A stretch of DNA of 44,578 nucleotides, from positions 1 through 44,578 of the forward strand of contig CALXVP010000012.1 in the NCBI GenBank assembly GCA_944392125.1, written 5' to 3'. The position numbers and the translations under genes were made by a program. Origin of the DNA: an uncultured Alphaproteobacteria bacterium (GTDB lineage Bacteria; Pseudomonadota; Alphaproteobacteria; CAAHEQ01; UBA3637). The notes beneath the pieces were generated by a model. It was not told where the DNA came from. It made no database searches and was given only the letters and a program-made list of their open reading frames with translations. Within the stretch, counting starts at the first letter, position 1; each line of letters starts with the position of its first letter. Positions 29,560-36,360 of this stretch are shown piece by piece.

Positions 29560-30033
29560 ATGAAAAATATACTTATCGGCGTTTTAGTACTAGCTATTTG
29601 TGGGTTATCAGCAAATTATTATTTTGAACATCAAAACATACCACCTTGCGGATACGATAAAGAAGACGTCATTCAAACATTTCAAGACTGGTTAACAAAT
29701 GGCATTAAAAACACCAACAAAACAGAACAAGAAAATCCAATAACGGTTCTTGACATAAAAGGCATACTTGAATACAACACTTCTCCTGAAGTTTTGGGAC
29801 AGAAAGTATACGAAGATATAAAAAACAGTCGTATTTGTAAGGCAACACTCATTGTTGACTTTACGCCTCTCGGTCAAACCAGGAATATTGAAGAAATAAA
29901 TGTTCGGTTTCAAAAGGTACTTACTTCACCCAACGAAAATGGCGATAAAGAATTATATTATTCCATGACAGGGTTTGATGTGGAGCAAATGTTAAAAGAA
30001 GCCATTCCGCTATATAAAAAATATAACGACTAA
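29560..30033 (+). CDS. Unknown membrane-anchored or exported protein
   Basis: I do not recognise this 157-residue protein. Residues 4-20 are hydrophobic after a Lys, giving a signal anchor or signal peptide, so the rest is probably periplasmic. Two later cysteines (in NIPPCGYD and SRICKATL) could form a disulfide. The mature part alternates polar helices and a beta-like stretch (CKATLIVDFTPLG). It is an isolated gene with its own promoter and terminator, next to the cysteine-rich prepilin-like gene. Confidence 0.65.
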   Translation: MKNILIGVLVLAICGLSANYYFEHQNIPPCGYDKEDVIQTFQDWLTNGIKNTNKTEQENPITVLDIKGILEYNTSPEVLGQKVYEDIKNSRICKATLIVDFTPLGQTRNIEEINVRFQKVLTSPNENGDKELYYSMTGFDVEQMLKEAIPLYKKYND

Positions 30034-30105
30034 AAAGGAAATATTTTTATCAATTGGTGAAGACTAACTATTGTATCACGAATTAAAAATTTTTTGATGC
30101 CCATA

Positions 30106-30143
30106 AAAAACGGGTTTAAGCGAATAAACGCAAACCCGTTTTT
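30106..30143. terminator. Bidirectional terminator between convergent genes
   Basis: A 12-bp perfect stem (30106-30117 with 30132-30143) begins with A residues and ends with T residues, so it can serve the plus-strand gene ending at 30033 and the minus-strand gene ending at 30184. Confidence 0.85.
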
Positions 30144-30164
30144 ATATTGAGTTTTTATATTGAG
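30138..30164. repeat. Perfect 13-bp tandem duplication
   Basis: A 13-bp unit occurs twice in tandem (30138-30150 and 30151-30163) plus one further base, starting in the T tail of the terminator. It looks like a recent slippage event. Confidence 0.85.
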
Positions 30165-30183
30165 CACGGTTATATACCGCAGA

Positions 30184-32328
30184 TTATTCTTTCAAGACAC
30201 AATAATTCCCATCCAACGTGCGTTCTTCATAGCATTCCATACAAGCGTCGGTTATATTCTGAACATTCACGCGTTCTTCGGTATCGCACGGATAACATTT
30301 ATTATCCGCACCGCGCAACGGCGCATCTGTGGGGCATTTCGGGACGCACATATCGTTGTATCTATTGCGTGTATCAGGGCACCGTTCACAACCATCATGA
30401 GAAACACCGTATACACTGATATTTTTTTCTTCATCACAAGAATAACATTTCCCATCATTACCGGTAAATGTTCCCTCCCCGCAAGGAATTGAACAATAAT
30501 TATCATTCCATCCATTCGCTACGCGATATACGCATTTTTGCGAGCAACTATTTATAGCTGTTGTCATTTTTATTGCATTAGGCTCGGTACAATTATAGCA
30601 TTTTCCATCGTCCCCTCGGAACTCACCAGTAGGACAATCCAATACACAATATAACCCAACAATAGTCCTATCGCTACATTTTTCACACCCATCATGAGAA
30701 ACACCGTATACACTGATAGTTTTTTCTTCATCACATGAATAACATTTTCCATCAGCACCTGTAAATGTTCCCTCCCCGCAAGGGAGAGAACAGTATTCAT
30801 TAAACCATCCGTTCGCTACGCGATATACGCATTTTTGCGAGCAACTATTTATTGCTGTTGCCATTTTTATTGCATTAGGCTCGGTACAATTATAGCATTT
30901 TCCATCGTCCCCTCGGAACTCACCAGTAGGACAATCCAATACACAATATAACCCAACAATAGTCCTATCGCTACATTTTTCACACCCATCATGAGAAACA
31001 CCGTATACACTGATAGTTTTTTCTTCATCACATGAATAACATTTGCCGTTATTTCCCGTAAATGTTCCCTCCCCGCAAGGGACAGAACAGTATTCATTAA
31101 ACCATCCGTTCGCTACTCTACTGGGGCATGTGCTGGCACATCTATTTATGGCATCATCCATTTCTATTGGATTTGGTTCATCACAACTATAACACTTTCC
31201 ATTTGTTCCGCGGATTTCATTTTCTCCACACGGCAGAACGCATTTATTATTCCACACCTCTCTATTCGGGCAAGCGTTGCAGTTTTCATTGACGCCCGTA
31301 ACGTCAACCCCGTTTTCTTCCTCGCAAGTGTAGCAGTTGCCGTTTTTATCTATGAGTGGTTTAAACCAGGGGCAACATTGGTCACCTGCCACATTGCAAC
31401 AATAGCCGTTCATTGTGGACGGACAACAATACGGCCCTGCCCACCTGTCGCTCGTGCAACAGACTTGACTTCCCGTTAATATGTCTTGTCTGCACCGTTC
31501 ATTACTCCCGCAGATTGACACACATACACCCTCCGCCGAACATCTTGCACATTTGCTCGCACAATCGTCATCATTATAGCATTCTTGATATGGCAACATA
31601 TCGTCTTCCAAGTGCGCCCCGTATTGGAAGACCATGATTGCCGTTGTTGTCGGCTCGCCTGCTTCCGTCAATCCATCGCAGATACTTATGTTCCCATCGT
31701 AGGCTAAATCGCCCACTTTCATAATAATCGGCAATGTCCATTCCGTCCGCAAAATCATCTTACATTCATCTACCGGCACGTTCTGCACTTCTATTTCAAA
31801 ATACTTCGGGTCTTCTAACCAATACGCTGCTATCGGATACCCAAGACTCGTATATTCTCCCATTTCCATGACGATTTCGGGATTCTCGGGGTCAGTTGTT
31901 TGTCCGTCAGCTATCGGGGCAATCGCATACGCCCGTAAATTGATTTCATGCACCGTTTCATTCGCCCGATACATCGTCATCGCATACCGATAGCCTGCAA
32001 TTCCCGCAACCGATAAGACCCCAATCACCGCCAACACGCCCAGCATTTCTACCATACTCCGCCCGTATTCGGCCAAGCGCACTCCCCTTGTTCGCACGCC
32101 ACAAAATCCACGCATACCCTTTAATCCGTTCAACCCGCGCAATCCATCCAATCCGTGTTGCGTTTGTGATTCTGCTAAACATCCTGTTTTTTGATTATTT
32201 TTCAAGCGCGCGAGGCTTATTTGATGCGCTGATTTTATCTCTCGTTTTGCGCGATTCGCTTTAAATTCCCCGTTTTTTACTTTTTTTGCATAAAAAGAAG
32301 CCAAATTAACTATTTGTTTTATTTTCAT
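30184..32328 (-). CDS. Prepilin-like cysteine-rich repeat protein
   Basis: The product of about 714 residues begins with a long, basic leader (1-89), partly Gly-Leu repetitive, ending in EYG. The next residues RSMVEMLGVLAVIGVLSVAG form a type IV pilin-like N-terminus with Glu at +5 after the putative cleavage Gly and a hydrophobic helix. A globular part of about 170 residues follows, then a large cysteine-rich region. That region holds about seven related modules of some 50 residues with a GKCYSCDE-like core, six cysteines each. The product is presumably assembled or exported through a type IV pilus or type II-like system and strongly disulfide-bonded. I chose ATG 32328 because the homologous gene at 44094 starts at the matching codon. 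The function is unknown; adhesion or variable surface exposure is a guess. Confidence 0.8.
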   Translation of the reverse strand: MKIKQIVNLASFYAKKVKNGEFKANRAKREIKSAHQISLARLKNNQKTGCLAESQTQHGLDGLRGLNGLKGMRGFCGVRTRGVRLAEYGRSMVEMLGVLAVIGVLSVAGIAGYRYAMTMYRANETVHEINLRAYAIAPIADGQTTDPENPEIVMEMGEYTSLGYPIAAYWLEDPKYFEIEVQNVPVDECKMILRTEWTLPIIMKVGDLAYDGNISICDGLTEAGEPTTTAIMVFQYGAHLEDDMLPYQECYNDDDCASKCARCSAEGVCVSICGSNERCRQDILTGSQVCCTSDRWAGPYCCPSTMNGYCCNVAGDQCCPWFKPLIDKNGNCYTCEEENGVDVTGVNENCNACPNREVWNNKCVLPCGENEIRGTNGKCYSCDEPNPIEMDDAINRCASTCPSRVANGWFNEYCSVPCGEGTFTGNNGKCYSCDEEKTISVYGVSHDGCEKCSDRTIVGLYCVLDCPTGEFRGDDGKCYNCTEPNAIKMATAINSCSQKCVYRVANGWFNEYCSLPCGEGTFTGADGKCYSCDEEKTISVYGVSHDGCEKCSDRTIVGLYCVLDCPTGEFRGDDGKCYNCTEPNAIKMTTAINSCSQKCVYRVANGWNDNYCSIPCGEGTFTGNDGKCYSCDEEKNISVYGVSHDGCERCPDTRNRYNDMCVPKCPTDAPLRGADNKCYPCDTEERVNVQNITDACMECYEERTLDGNYCVLKE
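30393..31118 (-). repeat. Tandem 297-bp coding repeats (about 2.4 copies)
   Basis: Near-identical DNA recurs with a period of exactly 297 bp (for example at 30393, 30690 and 30987). Each unit encodes 99 residues with 12 cysteines and is itself two diverged 50-residue halves. Conservation at silent positions between units indicates recent duplication or ongoing gene conversion. Being a multiple of three, changes in copy number would keep the frame. Confidence 0.92.
31978..32076 (-). repeat. 99-bp segment identical (inverted) to 44322-44420
   Basis: These 99 bp encode the prepilin-like segment from LAEYG to YRYAM and are identical, silent positions included, to 44322-44420 on the opposite strand. 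The identity is stronger than protein conservation alone needs. Confidence 0.93.
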
Positions 32329-32541
32329 TTTTCTTATCCCCATTCTACATAAACGTCCGTTTATGTAGAGGGAGAACAGCGCAAAATCGTCCCACAAAAA
32401 TCAATCTTAAAAAATCATTATTTTATAAGTAGATATTCACATTTAAATTTTCTCTTGATTATTCTAAAAATACCTTTATAATCTGATTTATACTATATCA
32501 TCTAGACGGACCTTTTTGTAGAGTCCGCTTTTTTTGTGCCT
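32329..32541 (-). promoter_or_regulatory. Conserved leader of the prepilin-like cassette, copy A
   Basis: The 213 bp before the start codon match 43884-44093 on the other strand in roughly nine of ten positions. Shared elements are a 5' hairpin with a GGAC/GTCC stem, AT-rich stretches that could hold a -10 box, and a perfect 11-bp dyad with 2-nt centre at 32346-32369, just upstream of the ribosome binding site. Such conservation in noncoding DNA points to a common promoter and perhaps an operator or an RNA structure; I cannot name a known riboswitch. Confidence 0.75.
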
Positions 32542-32564
32542 TTTACTTAAATACCAATAAAAAA

Positions 32565-32589
32565 ATTCGGATTATTTTACAACCCGAAT
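32565..32589 (-). terminator. Terminator of the small membrane protein gene
   Basis: A short stem (32565-32570 with 32584-32589) is followed on the minus strand by a run of T, about 27 bp after the stop codon at 32616. It separates that gene from the prepilin-like leader. Confidence 0.65.
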
Positions 32590-32615
32590 CTTTTTTCTCT
32601 TTCCTTTTTAATGTG

Positions 32616-32921
32616 TTAGAAATCGTTGCGCACTTTTTCATCAAGCGATTGATTATACCGTTCATACGGATCATGTCCGTCAATTCGCTCGGCTGCCTCG
32701 TTTAAGTGATGATCGGCTACTTGTCCCATACGAGATCCCGTCTTGGCCAGGTCCGATGTAAATGAAACAGTCCCCGCACGATAACTTTGCATCCGTGCAA
32801 TAAAGCGTTGGTATGTTTCCGTCGGTGTCATGCCGAGGAAAATCCAGGCAACCAAAACAAAGGCAATAATATGAACAACTAACCAAACGCACCCTTTGGA
32901 AATATTTTTGAGTGAAAGCAT
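32616..32921 (-). CDS. Small single-pass membrane protein, unknown
   Basis: The 101-residue product has one clear hydrophobic segment (about 11-30) after a short basic N-terminus, followed by a hydrophilic, probably helical domain of about 70 residues. I do not recognise the family. AAAGGA precedes the start. It is divergent from the YgjP-like gene. Confidence 0.6.
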   Translation of the reverse strand: MLSLKNISKGCVWLVVHIIAFVLVAWIFLGMTPTETYQRFIARMQSYRAGTVSFTSDLAKTGSRMGQVADHHLNEAAERIDGHDPYERYNQSLDEKVRNDF

Positions 32922-32940
32922 TTCTTTTTCCTTTCCGTTA

Positions 32941-32949
32941 TGCTATAAT
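32941..32949 (+). promoter_or_regulatory. Extended -10 promoter of the YgjP-like gene
   Basis: A perfect TATAAT (32944-32949) is preceded by TG plus one base, an extended -10 element; the matching -35 region is poor. The start codon lies 45 bp downstream. Confidence 0.5.
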
Positions 32950-32994
32950 TAAAAAAGAACATACTTATTATAATCAGAACATTTATACAAATCA

Positions 32995-33672
32995 ATGAAA
33001 AAATTTCAAATTCATCATTATACCGTCTTCTTTACAAAAAAAGCACGCGCAAAAAATATCCGCTTGCGCATTGATCCCGCGGGAAATCTTTTACTGACGG
33101 CTCCGATTTTTTGCCGTGAATCTCAGGCGCTTTCATTTGTGACGGAAAATTTAGATTGGATTGAGAAACAAATGAACCGCCTTTTAAAACCACATTATTT
33201 TATTGATGGGGAAACGATTTTATTGCTCGGCAAAGAATATACGATTGCCCATCAACCAACATTTAAAGGTGGCGTTTGCGTGCTGGGAAATCAATTGATT
33301 GTCGGCGGAGAGGATTCTTTTTTACACCGAAGAATTACCGACTATGCTAAAAAAATATTGTATGTTTATATTCAAAATAAAACCATTGAATTTGCAGGTT
33401 TACTCAATGAGAAACCGCATAAAATAACATTACGCAATACCACTTCCCGATGGGGTAGTTGCTCTTCTCAAAAAAATTTAAACTTTTGTTGGAAACTGGC
33501 ATTTGCCCCGCAATATGTGATTGATTATATTGTCGCACACGAAGTCTCTCATTTAAAAGAGATGAATCACGGACCTGCATTTTGGAAAACAGTGGCCTCA
33601 TTAAACGTGGCACAAGCTGACGCTCAAATTTGGCTCAGAAAACATGGTAAGGAAATTCAACAAATAGTTTGA
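32995..33672 (+). CDS. YgjP-like M48 family metallopeptidase
   Basis: The 225-residue product belongs to the YgjP/DUF45 group of zinc metallopeptidases. Its C-terminal half has RWGSCSSQKNLNFCWKLAFAP followed by the zinc site VAHEVSHLKEMNHGPAFW, where the two His of HEVSH and the later His are likely ligands. The N-terminal half has the typical KKARAKNIRLRIDPAGNLLLTAP. No signal peptide is seen, so it is cytoplasmic. The physiological substrate is unknown. Confidence 0.88.
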   Translation: MKKFQIHHYTVFFTKKARAKNIRLRIDPAGNLLLTAPIFCRESQALSFVTENLDWIEKQMNRLLKPHYFIDGETILLLGKEYTIAHQPTFKGGVCVLGNQLIVGGEDSFLHRRITDYAKKILYVYIQNKTIEFAGLLNEKPHKITLRNTTSRWGSCSSQKNLNFCWKLAFAPQYVIDYIVAHEVSHLKEMNHGPAFWKTVASLNVAQADAQIWLRKHGKEIQQIV

Positions 33673-33861
33673 AAAAATTTAAATTACCTCTTTTCTTTCT
33701 TGAAAAAATGTGGTATACTCCAAAATAATTAGATAATTATATACAAAAAATAGCCAGATACTAACGCATATTTTTTTATAATGCCATAAAATAATAGGAG
33801 AAAATGTAATGACATCTACTTTGCCGATGAATCATCAGGCCGAGCACAGATCCGGTTCTGT

Positions 33862-34758
33862 TTGCGAAAGGACCAACCAGCAAAAAAAATAATTTATCGT
33901 GGTCCAAATGAATATATTTATCAAACGCCACCATTTGTTGGCGGATATTTAAATAATAAGTATTTTTTACTGAATTACCATCCGGAGACGCAAAACGATA
34001 TACGCGCATGGATGGCAAAGCGACTTCTTTATACACCGGCTCCTATCGGGAAAGTTCTGGTTGATAAATTGATTGGTGAGATAATTAAAAGAGTGGGTAA
34101 TCATGAAGCACATGCCGAATTGATAAATAATCTGAAAAATTATCGGACTTATGTTGAAACATTGAATCGGTTGCCCAAAGAAGCAACTCAAAATCCCCAA
34201 GAAACAAAATACCGTGTTTCCGATAAAGACCGCGCTCTGGCAAAAGAACGTGAAGAAAAAACAAAGGCATTGAAAGAAAAACGCGAAGCCGAACGCCAAA
34301 AAAGAAAAGAAGAAAAACAACAAAAACACGCCGAACATTTACGTATGATGCAAGAACAACAAGCAATTAAAGCGGAAAAAGAAAAAATGCGGTTATTTGA
34401 AAAACGCATTGAGTATTTACAAAAACACGAGACAAACCCCGTTGCCGAGGAAAAAGAAGGTTATCCGCTTTTCTATGGCTCGTTAGGAGGAAAAGTCTAT
34501 TATATTTTGTTAAATCCCGAAAAACCGGCATTTCAGTTTGTCAGCACAAACGGAGCAATGCCGATTTCACCTTATGAATTACAGCCGATTTTAGAACAAA
34601 TAGATACGCATTTGAATGAAGATGAACGATTTGATTCCGCGTTGGAAACAATCGGCGATTTGTATTTGAAGTTTACTCACAACAACCGAATCGCATCCAA
34701 AAACGAAGTTGCAAACAGCTTATATCAAGCAGCCGTGAATACGCTAACCCGTTCATAA
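33862..34758 (+). CDS. Coiled-coil protein of unknown function with disturbed start region
   Basis: I do not recognise this protein. From TTG 33862 it has about 298 residues: a mixed N-terminal domain, then a long charged coiled coil rich in Lys, Glu and Gln (about 120-190), then a C-terminal domain (GYPLFYGSLGGKVYYILLNPEKP). The open frame runs upstream to 33790 with plausible coding sequence (DIYFADESSG) but no start codon. The good ribosome binding site AGGAG at 33796 precedes an ATG in another frame that stops at once (ATGTAATG). Loss of one base there would join an ATG to the frame, so the start may be mutated, mis-sequenced or regulated. Confidence 0.6.
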   Translation: MRKDQPAKKIIYRGPNEYIYQTPPFVGGYLNNKYFLLNYHPETQNDIRAWMAKRLLYTPAPIGKVLVDKLIGEIIKRVGNHEAHAELINNLKNYRTYVETLNRLPKEATQNPQETKYRVSDKDRALAKEREEKTKALKEKREAERQKRKEEKQQKHAEHLRMMQEQQAIKAEKEKMRLFEKRIEYLQKHETNPVAEEKEGYPLFYGSLGGKVYYILLNPEKPAFQFVSTNGAMPISPYELQPILEQIDTHLNEDERFDSALETIGDLYLKFTHNNRIASKNEVANSLYQAAVNTLTRS

Positions 34759-34767
34759 CACATAAAA

Positions 34768-34825
34768 AACGGCTTGATTTATTTGTTTTATGTCTGTTTT
34801 TGATACGCCTGTAAATCAAGCCGTT
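34768..34825. other. Large hairpin with 14-bp perfect stem
   Basis: A 14-bp perfect inverted repeat (34768-34781 with 34812-34825) surrounds a 30-nt loop directly after the coiled-coil gene. The T run needed for termination is on the minus-strand side, although both flanking genes are on the plus strand. It could stop antisense transcription or act at the mRNA end. Confidence 0.6.
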
Positions 34826-34864
34826 ATCTGTTACATAGAACTGTTTTTTAATAGTATGCTGGAT

Positions 34865-34902
34865 GTTTTTTACGAATAATTTTGTAAATAATCGTAAAAA
34901 AC
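34865..34902. promoter_or_regulatory. 11-bp dyad upstream of the Sel1 gene promoter
   Basis: A perfect inverted repeat (34865-34875 with 34892-34902) ends one base before the -35 box of the Sel1 gene. This position suits an operator, or the hairpin may be a terminator for the upstream gene, since A and T runs flank it. Confidence 0.45.
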
Positions 34903-34903
34903 G

Positions 34904-34932
34904 TTGTGTTTTAAAAATAATATTGGTATAAT
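34904..34932 (+). promoter_or_regulatory. Promoter of the secreted Sel1 gene
   Basis: TTGTGT (34904-34909) and a perfect TATAAT (34927-34932) are separated by 17 bp, with TG before the -10 box. Confidence 0.65.
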
Positions 34933-34955
34933 AAAGAAAGTCGGGAGTTTTTGCT

Positions 34956-36002
34956 ATGAATAAAATATGGCTTTTTTTATTAACAACTTGTGTTTCACTA
35001 CCTGCATTTTGCGGTTTCGTTGAGGGCGAGAAAGCCTTTAATCAACAACATTATTCTCAAGCTTTTTCGGAATTTTTACCGCTTGCGAATGAGGGCGATT
35101 TCAGAAGTCAATACTATGTCGGTTATCTTTATGTTTATGGATACGGGGTTAATCAAAATACACAAGAAGGATTGCGCTATCTGCAAGATTCGGCTGACCA
35201 AAATTATGATATGGCGCAAGCTTTGTTGGGATACTTATATGCCGAGGGTGCAGTTGTCAAAGAAGATAAAAAGAAAGCATTGCAGTTATATCAAAAGGCT
35301 TCCGAACAAAATAATATCTCAGCCAATTTAAATTTGGGCATTATGTATTATACCGGCGACGGTGCTCCGCGTGATTATAAAAAAGCACTCAATTATTTTA
35401 ACAGGGTTCCGGTGAATGAAAAACCGATTGTCAGCCGTTATCTTGGAAGTATCTATCTAAATAATGCTACGTTTCGGGATTATTCAAAGGCATTATATCA
35501 TTACGAACTTTCGGCACGTCAAGGCGATTTAAGCTCTTATTTCGCATTGGGTGAAATGTATCGCAAAGGGTTGGGAACATCTCGTGATATGACAACGGCC
35601 ATTAACTATTACAAATATGCAGCAACCGAAAACTATCCGCCGGCTCAATATATGTTGGGTATTATCTATGCAAATGGTGAAGGCGTAACGCGTGATATTT
35701 ATAAGGGCTATGCGTGGCTTAAAGTTGCATCGGATCAGAATTTTACAATCGCAACGGATGCGTTGCAACAGCTGAGCAAAGGTATGTCGCTAACCGACTT
35801 GGAACAAGCACGCCGACAACTTGTTTTGGTTCAACAAAATGAAATGGGCAAGATGGATGCCCCTCTGGAACCCTTGGCGCCGACAGAAACAAAAAGCGAG
35901 GATACAGGCGTGAGTTCTTCTTCGCCGACGAGTTCCGTCTCATCCGGTTCGTCATCAAGATCAGGTTCGTCAAGACGCACATTGCGCCGGCGTCGCAGAT
36001 AG
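34956..36002 (+). CDS. Secreted Sel1-repeat protein with basic tail
   Basis: The 348-residue product has a signal peptide ending about PAFCG and then some six Sel1-like repeats of about 36 residues (for example AQALLGYLYAEGAVVKEDKK and AQYMLGIIYANGEGVTRD). The C-terminal 50 residues are Ser-rich and end in a strongly basic stretch (RRTLRRRRR). It is likely periplasmic, a binding scaffold of unknown partner. The gene is 8 bp upstream of a small membrane protein gene, so they are likely one operon. GGGAG precedes the start. Confidence 0.85.
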   Translation: MNKIWLFLLTTCVSLPAFCGFVEGEKAFNQQHYSQAFSEFLPLANEGDFRSQYYVGYLYVYGYGVNQNTQEGLRYLQDSADQNYDMAQALLGYLYAEGAVVKEDKKKALQLYQKASEQNNISANLNLGIMYYTGDGAPRDYKKALNYFNRVPVNEKPIVSRYLGSIYLNNATFRDYSKALYHYELSARQGDLSSYFALGEMYRKGLGTSRDMTTAINYYKYAATENYPPAQYMLGIIYANGEGVTRDIYKGYAWLKVASDQNFTIATDALQQLSKGMSLTDLEQARRQLVLVQQNEMGKMDAPLEPLAPTETKSEDTGVSSSSPTSSVSSGSSSRSGSSRRTLRRRRR

Positions 36003-36010
36003 GAGGATAA

Positions 36011-36328
36011 ATGAAAAATTTTCTCAAATACTTCTTTGACTTCCATTCCATCAGTATTTTGGGTGTGATTCTCGGGTTTGCATTTTATAATTCACAATCG
36101 GAATCAAATCCGTTATCATCTTTTATCACGGCAGGCAATCTTTATGGCATTGCTTTTTTGATTGTGGCTGCTATTCATTTTATTTTATGGATTTTCAGCG
36201 ATAAGGCAACAACTTATAATTTAAAAGGACGGTTGCTGACACTTGTCGGCGATTATTTCTTCTTTGTTGCAAGCGTGTTGTGCACTATCGGCAGTTTATT
36301 TGTATTAAATACATTTGTTTTGGGGTAA
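36011..36328 (+). CDS. Small three-helix membrane protein, unknown
   Basis: The 105-residue product has three hydrophobic segments (about 13-27, 43-61, 80-102). I do not recognise the family. AGGAGG precedes the start, and the gene follows the Sel1 gene after 8 bp. The small size and coupling suggest it works with the Sel1 protein at the membrane. Confidence 0.65.
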   Translation: MKNFLKYFFDFHSISILGVILGFAFYNSQSESNPLSSFITAGNLYGIAFLIVAAIHFILWIFSDKATTYNLKGRLLTLVGDYFFFVASVLCTIGSLFVLNTFVLG

Positions 36329-36360
36329 AACGGTTTCCTCGTATTCAAAGCTGATTAGAA

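Noticed and set aside
30267..31097. Repeated open frames on the minus strand inside the cysteine-rich gene
   Set aside because: They are shadows of the 297-bp coding repeat in another frame; the cysteine-rich frame has the consistent protein pattern.
30393..31118. CRISPR array, considered because of the regular spacing of repeats
   Set aside because: The period is 297 bp with near-identical sequence throughout, it is in one open frame and there are no short repeats with unique spacers.
32329..32541. Known riboswitch such as c-di-GMP type in the cassette leader
   Set aside because: I could not find the conserved core bases of a known class; the region stays an unassigned conserved leader.
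33967..34409. Phe-rich open frames on the minus strand opposite the coiled-coil gene
   Set aside because: They are the reverse reading of Lys/Glu-rich codons and have no ribosome binding sites.
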